Below are positions 59,508-64,000 of a stretch of DNA of 64,000 nt, piece by piece. A program made the position numbers and the translations under genes. The stretch's first letter is position 1. Each line of letters opens with the position of its first letter. The DNA comes from JAHFIW01 sp035495855 (GTDB lineage: Bacteria > Patescibacteriota > Patescibacteriia > SG8-24): positions 1-64,000 of the forward strand of contig DATJFD010000002.1 of NCBI GenBank assembly GCA_035495855.1, in the 5' to 3' direction. Under the pieces are notes generated by a model that was not told the DNA's origin, searched no databases, and worked only from the letters and a program-made list of their open reading frames with translations.

Positions 59508-59671
59508 TGGTCGGGGCGACAGGGATTGAACCTGCGGCCTCTCGGTCCCGAACCGAGCGCACTACGGCGTGGTCGGATCGCATTGCGATCCGACATTGCG
59601 AGGCGCGCCTAAGGGCGCTTCTTCTCGACGCAAGCCGCATGGCCGCGGCTTACCACTGTGCTACCGCCCGA
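59508..59671 (-). pseudogene. tRNA-Pro(CGG) interrupted in the D-loop
   Basis: On the minus strand the 5' part (CGGGCGG-TA-GCACAGTGGTA) and the rest (GTGCG, CTCGG-TTCGGGA-CCGAG, T-arm, CGCCCCG-ACCA) match the intact tRNA-Pro, but 88 bp (59565-59652) interrupt the D-loop. The acceptor stem also has two mismatches (positions 5 and 6). Probably non-functional, unless the insert is removed from the RNA. Confidence 0.75.
59565..59652. repeat. Structured insertion element, copy 1 (family F)
   Basis: Three hairpins in order on the plus strand: GTCGGATCGC/GCGATCCGAC, GCGCC-TAA-GGGCGC, and AAGCCGC-ATGGCC-GCGGCTT. Flanked by TAC on both sides. Homologous to copy 2, with compensatory changes in stems. 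Confidence 0.7.
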
Positions 59672-59683
59672 CGATCGGAAAAC

Positions 59684-59713
59684 AAAAACGTCCGGCTTCA
59701 CCGGACGTCTTTG
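59684..59713 (-). terminator. Terminator of tRNA-Pro
   Basis: Minus strand AGACGTCCGG-TGAA-CCGGACGTTTTT. Confidence 0.85.
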
Positions 59714-59714
59714 A

Positions 59715-59789
59715 TGGTCGGGGCGACAGGGATTGAACCTGCGGCCTCTCGGTCCCGAACCGAGCGCACTACCACTGTGCTACGCCCCG
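59715..59789 (-). tRNA. tRNA-Pro, anticodon CGG
   Basis: 75 nt with encoded CCA. Acceptor CGGGGCG/CGCCCCG, D-arm GCAC-AGTGGTA-GTGC, anticodon arm CTCGG-TTCGGGA-CCGAG (anticodon CGG, reads CCG), T-arm GCAGG-TTCAATC-CCTGT, discriminator A. All stems pair (one G-U in the T-stem). A terminator follows. Confidence 0.93.
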
Positions 59790-59865
59790 AGGGTTGCGAA
59801 GCAAACCTCATTCAGATGCGCACCTAAGGGTGCCACATCTCGGCGCAAGACGCACGGCCGCGTCT
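59790..59865. repeat. Structured insertion element, copy 2 (family F)
   Basis: Next to the 5' end of the intact tRNA-Pro. Same three-hairpin layout: GGGTTGC-GAA-GCAAACC, GCACC-TAA-GGGTGC and AAGACGC-ACGGCC-GCGTCTT. Flanked by a 9-bp direct repeat TACGCCCCG (59781-59789 and 59866-59874), like a target-site duplication. Confidence 0.7.
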
Positions 59866-59881
59866 TACGCCCCGTTATTTT

Positions 59882-59932
59882 AGCTTCGAGCGCCGAGCTT
59901 CGAGCTTGAAGCTCGGAGCTTGGCGCTTTTCG
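59882..59932. repeat. Family A repeat
   Basis: AGCTTCGAGCGCCGAGCTTC and its inverted continuation CTTGAAGCTCGGAGCTTGGC form an imperfect palindrome. Confidence 0.75.
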
Positions 59933-60040
59933 CTCCGACATTGCAGACAGCATGATAAAGGACTACGGCTCGCTTGGCAAGGGGCCGTGCTTAAATCCAT
60001 AAGGAGGCTCAACCCAGCGAAAATATGGCACACGGCATCC

Positions 60041-60069
60041 TTGACAAAAGGGTCATTTTGTGCTATTGT
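60041..60069 (+). promoter_or_regulatory. Strong promoter: -35, 17 nt, extended -10
   Basis: TTGACA (60041), 17 nt, TGC-TATTGT (60061-60069): the best -35/-10 pair in the window. The ~200 nt upstream of it hold no gene I can support. Confidence 0.8.
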
Positions 60070-60073
60070 ATGA

Positions 60074-60100
60074 CGTTCGAAGGAGCAAGCGCTTCGAACG
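60074..60100 (+). promoter_or_regulatory. 5' hairpin of the 60149 transcript
   Basis: CGTTCGAAG-GAGCAAGCG-CTTCGAACG, a perfect 9-bp stem at the predicted RNA 5' end. It may stabilise the mRNA or be an operator. Confidence 0.55.
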
Positions 60101-60148
60101 ACCCAGCGGAATCGTCCGCACTTTCCACCTTCAACCAGGAGTCAGTCC

Positions 60149-60463
60149 ATGTCGAACATGCCCGAGCGCATCGAGCTCACCACCGACCCCGACCGGCACG
60201 CGAAGCTCCGCCGCAAGCTCGAAGAGTACGCCCAGCGCATGACGCTGCAGCACGGCCCGAGCACCATGCTCGATCTCACGCTGAAGCACCGCCTCCTGTC
60301 CGCCCTCCTCGAGGACGGTTCCGTCGACATCATCGCCTTCCAGGCGCGGATGGAGTCCGAGAACCTCTTCAGGAGCGACACGTTCAAGAACGCGGTCATG
60401 GTCATCGCGGCCTACAACGACGACATGCCCGCGGCTCTCCTCGGCGGCACCGGGCTCCGCTAG
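60149..60463 (+). CDS. Hypothetical soluble protein under a strong promoter
   Basis: 104 residues; CAGGAG 8-10 nt before the ATG. Helical and charged (RHAKLRRKLEEYAQRMTLQHG, MLDLTLKHRLLSALLEDGS). No family recognised. The strong promoter and 5' hairpin suggest high expression. Confidence 0.6.
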   Translation: MSNMPERIELTTDPDRHAKLRRKLEEYAQRMTLQHGPSTMLDLTLKHRLLSALLEDGSVDIIAFQARMESENLFRSDTFKNAVMVIAAYNDDMPAALLGGTGLR

Positions 60464-60517
60464 CTCCTTCCACGCGACCCTCCACGTTCCTTCCACCAAC
60501 CCCAACCACAACCTCCT

Positions 60518-60551
60518 TCCAAAACGCACCTGGCTTCGGGTGCGTTTTTAA
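60518..60551 (+). terminator. Terminator
   Basis: AAACGCACC-TGGCTTC-GGGTGCGTTTTT. Confidence 0.85.
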
Positions 60552-60554
60552 TTA

Positions 60555-60695
60555 AAGAACAAAGAGCAGAGAGCAGAGAACAGAGAAAGCTAAGAAGTAC
60601 TGACCTTGAAAAAACCGCGTCGCATGGCGACGCGGTTTTAGAAGATCCGCATTCCTCTAAACTCTGTTCTCTGTCCTCTGGTCTCTGTTCTCTCA
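60555..60695. repeat. Nested inverted repeat and terminator (family B)
   Basis: Outer arms AAGAACAAAGAGCAGAGAGC and TGTTCTCTGTCCTCTGGTC; inner hairpin AACCGCGTCGC-ATG-GCGACGCGGTT. Confidence 0.85.
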
Positions 60696-60696
60696 C

Positions 60697-61278
60697 TCAC
60701 GGCGTCGTGCCGTCGGGCAGCGTCTCGAGCGGGATCGGCAGCCGGTTGTCGGTGAAGCGCGCGACGCGGTCGCGGTCGGCGAGGACGGCGCGCACCAGGT
60801 CGGCGGCGTCGCCGTCCGCGGTCGCGATGCGGCGCAGCGCTTCGGCCAGCTGGGCCGGGGTGCCGTTGCCGATGAGCCCCTGCACGGCGCGGATGTCGTC
60901 CGCGGAGAAGTAGGCGATGCTCTTCTGCATGTACATGCGCATGCCGGCGTTGCGCGCCTGCGCGTTCGCCTCGGGCGAGAGCATCAGGCCGAGCATGGCG
61001 GCGATCGCGCGCTCCGGCGATTCGGGGAGGCTCTCGACCTCGCCGTTCCAGACGCGCCAGACGACGTTGCGCTTGGCCATGGCCTCGCGCGTGTTGGCGT
61101 TCGCGGGGACGCATTGCCCCGGGGCGGACGCGGCGGGCGCGGGCCGCGCCGGGCCGTACGAACGGCCGATGACGTAGCCGAGGAAGCCGGTGCCGCCGGC
61201 GAACGCGAGGATGAGGAAGGCGCCGAACGCGATACGGCGCAGTCCGCGCTTCGCTCCGTCGATCCATGAAAAGTCCAT
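60697..61278 (-). CDS. Membrane-anchored hypothetical protein
   Basis: 193 residues; ATG at 61278 with AGGAGG 6 nt upstream. One membrane helix (AFGAFLILAFAGGTGFLGYVIG) then an Ala/Pro stretch and a helical extracytoplasmic domain (NAQARNAGMRMYMQKSIAYFSADDIRAVQGL). No family recognised. Confidence 0.6.
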   Translation of the reverse strand: MDFSWIDGAKRGLRRIAFGAFLILAFAGGTGFLGYVIGRSYGPARPAPAASAPGQCVPANANTREAMAKRNVVWRVWNGEVESLPESPERAIAAMLGLMLSPEANAQARNAGMRMYMQKSIAYFSADDIRAVQGLIGNGTPAQLAEALRRIATADGDAADLVRAVLADRDRVARFTDNRLPIPLETLPDGTTP

Positions 61279-61369
61279 GACGAACCTCCTTTCGAGGCCT
61301 GGAAAGAGCCGGTCCCCGCATCGGGGACGCAAGACGTTCACGAGGAACGGAAGGACCCTAACATCGGGA

Positions 61370-61442
61370 GTCGAAAGTGGAAAGTCGAGAGTCGAAAGAA
61401 CGCGGCCTCTCGACTCTCGACTCTCGACTCTCGACTCTGGAC
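61370..61442. repeat. Word-type inverted repeat (family B)
   Basis: GAGTCGAAAGTGGAAAGTCG pairs with four tandem CGACTCT words. Confidence 0.8.
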
Positions 61443-61443
61443 T

Positions 61444-61471
61444 AAAAAAGACCGCCGAAGCGGTCTTTTAC
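61444..61471 (-). terminator. Terminator of mvaA
   Basis: Minus strand AAGACCGC-TTCG-GCGGTCTT then T4. Confidence 0.85.
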
Positions 61472-62637
61472 TAAGGATGTCGCTGCCGCGCGAGGCGCGC
61501 GTGCGAGCCGGGGATGCCCTCGCCCGCGAGCGCGAGCAGGGCGGCGAAGTTCTGCGCCAGCCCCGCGGCGGCCATGAGGCCGGCGAGATCGGCGGCGTCC
61601 TTCACGCCCATGAGCTTGCGGCAGAACGCCGCGGTCGGATGGCCGGTCGCGCCGCCGACGGTCCCGATGGGGAGCCGGAGCTCGAGCCTGCCGCGCACCT
61701 CGCCTTCGCCCGCGGCCTCGTAGGCCGTGAGCGGCCTGTACCCGCAGGCCGTCGCCGCGGACGCGTGGACGCAGGCCTCGATGGCGCGCGTGTCCTGGCC
61801 GGTCGCGAGCGCGATGGCCGAGACCGCGTTCATCACGCCCTTGTTGTGCGTCACGGCGCGCGTCGCGTCGTGTGCGGCCCAGACCTGGAGGTCGAGCACC
61901 CTCTGCGGGAGCGCCGCGGCGCCCGGCGCGCGGAACGTCGCTTCGGCGACGACGGGGAAGCCGGCGTCGTCGTTGCAACAGATGACCGCGGTCGGCCGCG
62001 CGTCGGTGAAGAGCCTGAGCAGCCGGTCGGCCGCGCGCTCCGCGATGCGGGTCACGACGTTCGCGCCCATGGCGTCGCCGGTGCCGATCTCGAGCTCCAC
62101 GATGATGAGCGTGTCGCGGTCGCCGGGGACGAAGCGCGGCTCGAGCACCTTGAGAGCGCCGCCGTGCTTGGCCATCGGATTGCATTCCGCGGCGAGCAGG
62201 TCCTCGATGTGGGACCTCCAGGCGCGCAGCTTGGCGAGCGCTGCCGGCGGATCAGCGAGCCGCGCGTACAGTATCTGCGCCCTGGTCCGCGCCTTGCCGA
62301 CCGTGACGGTGATGCCGCCGTCGGCGAGCTTCGCTGCCTTCGACGCCGCGGCGATGACCGAACGTTCTTCGGTCGCCATGGCGATGAGCCGCGGCTCGCC
62401 GTTCACGACGAAGTTCGTGGCGAGGCCGAGCGGCACCGGAAAGGCGCCGATGCAGTTCTCGATCATGGCATCGAACGCCATCGCCAGCTTCTCCGGCGTG
62501 TGGTTCAGGATGCCGTAGACGTCCGGTGACGCGAGGTCGAGCCGGTAGAGCTCCGTCATGCGCCGCGCCGGGGACATCCCCCGGAGCTTGAGCGCGTGGC
62601 GGGCGGGAAAAGAACGGGGTTGCGAGGAGTCGGACAT
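61471..62637 (-). CDS. mvaA: Hydroxymethylglutaryl-CoA reductase, class II type
   Basis: 388 residues; ATG at 62637 with AAGGAGG 6 nt upstream. Class II motifs: IENCIGAFPVPLGLATNF, EIGTGDAMGANVV (catalytic Asp region), THNKGVMNAV (Lys) and GTVGGATGHP. Makes mevalonate (or runs in reverse) for isoprenoids. No other mevalonate gene is in the window. Class II is the form of many bacteria that use the mevalonate route. Confidence 0.92.
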   Translation of the reverse strand: MSDSSQPRSFPARHALKLRGMSPARRMTELYRLDLASPDVYGILNHTPEKLAMAFDAMIENCIGAFPVPLGLATNFVVNGEPRLIAMATEERSVIAAASKAAKLADGGITVTVGKARTRAQILYARLADPPAALAKLRAWRSHIEDLLAAECNPMAKHGGALKVLEPRFVPGDRDTLIIVELEIGTGDAMGANVVTRIAERAADRLLRLFTDARPTAVICCNDDAGFPVVAEATFRAPGAAALPQRVLDLQVWAAHDATRAVTHNKGVMNAVSAIALATGQDTRAIEACVHASAATACGYRPLTAYEAAGEGEVRGRLELRLPIGTVGGATGHPTAAFCRKLMGVKDAADLAGLMAAAGLAQNFAALLALAGEGIPGSHARLARQRHP

Positions 62638-62741
62638 GCGTTCCTCCTTGAAGTTGCACATCGTGCGCCCTTCCGCCGGGTTCGACCCGACGTCGGAACG
62701 TAGCACCGGCCTACCTGAGCGTCAAACGGCGCGCGGTCGTT

Positions 62742-62885
62742 TTCTAGACCCTGAAACAAGTTCAGGGTGACATTTTTTCTGGACCCCGCATCACGTGCGG
62801 GGTGACATTCTTTTGTCATGCTGGACTTGTTTCAGCATCCAGAAAAAAATGTCACCCCGGCCCGCGAGCCGGGGTCCATAAAAAA
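62742..62885. repeat. GTCACCC/GGGTCCAG palindromic repeats (family D)
   Basis: Four palindromic units in a row (CCCTGAAACAAGTTCAGGGTG, CCCCGCATCACGTGCGGGGTG, ATGCTGGACTTGTTTCAGCAT, CCCCGGCCCGCGAGCCGGGG types), each broken here to stay short. Fills most of the 322 bp gap 62638-62959. Confidence 0.7.
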
Positions 62886-62892
62886 TCGCCCG

Positions 62893-62935
62893 AAGCTCGA
62901 AGCTCAAAGCTCGCAGCTCGAAGCTCCAAAAAGAA
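62893..62935. repeat. Family A repeat
   Basis: GAAGCTCGAAGCTCAAAGCTC / GCAGCTCGAAGCTCC words before the terminator. Confidence 0.75.
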
Positions 62936-62958
62936 AAACCCCGGCGGAGCGCCGGGGC
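62931..62958 (-). terminator. Terminator
   Basis: Minus strand ACGCCCCGGCGC-TCCGCCGGGGTTTTTC. Confidence 0.8.
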
Positions 62959-62959
62959 G

Positions 62960-63235
62960 TCATGAAGAGCCGAAAGGCTTGGAGTCGCGCTTGCGGGCGA
63001 CGGCCAGGATGCGTTCGAGGTCCTTCTCGTCGCGATAGTCCTCGAGGAGCATCTCGCGGAGCGCCTGCGCCCCGTCGACGAAGAACTCTGGCGGCAGCTT
63101 GCCAGGATCGAGCTGCCCGTCGCGGGCCCGCTCATAGCGGACGAGCTCGAGGAGCTTCTGGATCTTGGTGAGGCGGCCGAACTTGCGTTTGAAATGCTCG
63201 ACGCTGTCGCGGCGAGGGTCTTTGCTCGAGGCCAT
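62960..63235 (-). CDS. Small hypothetical protein
   Basis: 91 residues; ATG at 63235 with GGAGGG 4 nt upstream. Helical, charged (HFKRKFGRLTKIQKLLELVRYERARD ... LREMLLEDYRDEKDLERILAVARKR). No family recognised. Confidence 0.5.
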   Translation of the reverse strand: MASSKDPRRDSVEHFKRKFGRLTKIQKLLELVRYERARDGQLDPGKLPPEFFVDGAQALREMLLEDYRDEKDLERILAVARKRDSKPFGSS

Positions 63236-63302
63236 GAGGCCCTCCGGGATCGGGTCCTGCTTCGAAAGAAACCGTTTTGAGCGTAGCGGAGGAGGGGAAT
63301 AC

Positions 63303-63388
63303 GGGCAATCATTGAGGTTGTAGGTGGTAGGTTGTAGGTTGTAGGAAGCCACCGCCGCCCTACAACCTACCCCCTACAACCTAGGACC
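63303..63388. repeat. Word-type inverted repeat (family B)
   Basis: GTTGTAGGTGGTAGGTTGTAGG pairs with CCTACAACCTACCCCCTACA; each arm is a run of GTTGTAG words. Confidence 0.8.
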
Positions 63389-63392
63389 TCGC

Positions 63393-64000
63393 ATGGACCT
63401 CTTCTCCTACAAAGCCAAAGAACAACAAAAGAAGGACGCGCCGCTCGCGGACCGCATGCGACCCGAGACCCTCGCCGAGTTCGTCGGCCAGGCCGAGGTC
63501 GCGGGCGAGGGCAGCGCGCTCCGCAAGCTCATCGAGGGCGACGAGGTCCCGTCGCTCATCCTTTGGGGCCCGCCCGGCACGGGAAAGACGACGCTCGCGC
63601 GCCTCGTCGCCACCCTCACGGCCTCCCGCTTCGTGGCGCTCTCCGCGGTCTCGAGCGGCGTGGCCGAACTGCGCCAGGTCGTGGCCGAGTCCAAGGACCG
63701 GCTGGCGCTCCACGGCACGCGCACCATCGTCTTCGTCGACGAGATCCATCGCTGGAACAAGGCGCAGCAGGACGCGTTCCTCCCGTACGTCGAGGACGGC
63801 ACCGTCACGCTCATCGGCGCGACCACCGAGAACCCGTCCTTCGAGGTGAACTCGGCGCTCCTCTCGCGCTGCCGCGTGTTCGTGCTCGCCAAGCTCGAGG
63901 CGGACGACATCGCCGTGCTGCTCCGCCGCGCGGTCGACGACCCCCGCGGCCTGGGCGGGCGCGCCACCGCGGACGACGACGCCCTCAAGCTCATCGCCGC
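63393..64000 (+). CDS. rarA: Replication-associated recombination protein RarA/MgsA, 3' end outside window
   Basis: 202 codons visible from ATG at 63393. An AAA+ ATPase: LADRMRPETLAEFVGQ box at the N-terminus, Walker A GPPGTGKTTLARL, Walker B IVFVDEIHRWNK and sensor 1 GATTENPSFEVN, which is diagnostic of RarA over RuvB or clamp loaders. Acts at stalled replication forks. No Shine-Dalgarno site is apparent; the family B repeat ends right before the start. Confidence 0.92.
   Translation, partial: MDLFSYKAKEQQKKDAPLADRMRPETLAEFVGQAEVAGEGSALRKLIEGDEVPSLILWGPPGTGKTTLARLVATLTASRFVALSAVSSGVAELRQVVAESKDRLALHGTRTIVFVDEIHRWNKAQQDAFLPYVEDGTVTLIGATTENPSFEVNSALLSRCRVFVLAKLEADDIAVLLRRAVDDPRGLGGRATADDDALKLIA

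Noticed and set aside
59639..59827. 62-codon ORF over the tRNA-Pro locus (ATGIEPAASRSRTERTT-type peptide)
   Set aside because: It is the well-known spurious translation of a tRNA on the opposite strand.
63303..63388. Tandem word repeats that look like a small CRISPR array
   Set aside because: Words are 6-10 nt, without spacers of constant length, the two halves are complementary, and no cas gene is present. They are inverted repeats at gene ends.

Overview
The window is very GC-rich (about two thirds G+C by eye) and densely coded. It reads with the standard code, since many genes end in TGA. Gene content points to a member of the Candidate Phyla Radiation (Patescibacteria). The evidence is a DUF5671 membrane protein, many short lineage-specific proteins, very short spacers, and word-like inverted repeats of the type I associate with groups such as Uhrbacteria. 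The assignment is an inference; no rRNA gene is present to confirm it. The gene set is unusually rich for that group: a complete aspartate-to-threonine operon, a B12-dependent ribonucleotide reductase with its cobalamin adenosyltransferase, a class II HMG-CoA reductase, a ZnuABC importer, IscU and RibA.

Layout. 1-2.4 kb: two tandem secreted, cysteine-rich endonuclease/exonuclease/phosphatase-fold proteins. 2.6-5.3 kb: a three-gene ubiquitin-like conjugation cassette (E2-like, E1/ThiF-like, Ubl). 5.4-16.6 kb: single genes, including a CYTH/P-loop protein, an MBL hydrolase, a TrmB regulator, a divergent Fic-like protein, two fatty-acid-hydroxylase paralogs around an alarmone-hydrolase-like HD protein plus RibA, a GNAT and a trypsin-like protease. 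16.8-20.5 kb: MarC, DUF1059 and a 964-residue surface protein. 20.6-24 kb: znuACB followed by an ATP-cone/Mrr-nuclease protein. 24-29.3 kb: a PAS-only sensor, CCA transferase, repeats and small envelope proteins. 29.5-35.9 kb: a threonine attenuator followed by lysC-hom-asd-ggct-thrB-thrC. 36-44.3 kb: small proteins, an exonuclease, nrdJ-cobO and small membrane proteins. 44.4-49.9 kb: HtrA, IscU plus a decayed IscU paralog, a PQQ-type dehydrogenase and a VTT protein. 50-52.7 kb: a VKOR-CcdA-thioredoxin redox module. 53-59.4 kb: a HAD phosphatase, DUF5671 operon, two paralogs of a lineage-specific family and a FAD oxidoreductase-Rieske fusion. 59.5-59.9 kb: an intact tRNA-Pro and a tRNA-Pro copy split by a structured element. 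60-64 kb: small genes, HMG-CoA reductase, and rarA running off the end.

How it works together. Many secreted proteins here are rich in cysteine (the EEP pair, the TSP1-like surface protein, the lipid-anchored-looking 54.2 kb protein). This fits the VKOR/CcdA/thioredoxin module. IscU could supply the Rieske cluster. CobO supplies adenosylcobalamin to NrdJ, whose promoter carries two NrdR boxes and a DnaA box.

Expression signals fall into two classes. One set of genes has strong Shine-Dalgarno sites. Another set starts 6-9 nt after an extended -10 box (TGn-TATAMT), which implies leaderless mRNAs. Most 3' ends carry hairpin terminators, often nested inside long inverted repeats built from short repeated words. 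A second, composite repeat (four copies, about 220 bp) and a third element next to tRNA-Pro show compensatory base changes between copies, so they behave like structured RNA or DNA elements.

The strongest candidates for new biology are the ubiquitin-like cassette, the threonine attenuator with a nearly leaderless leader peptide, and the covarying repeat elements.
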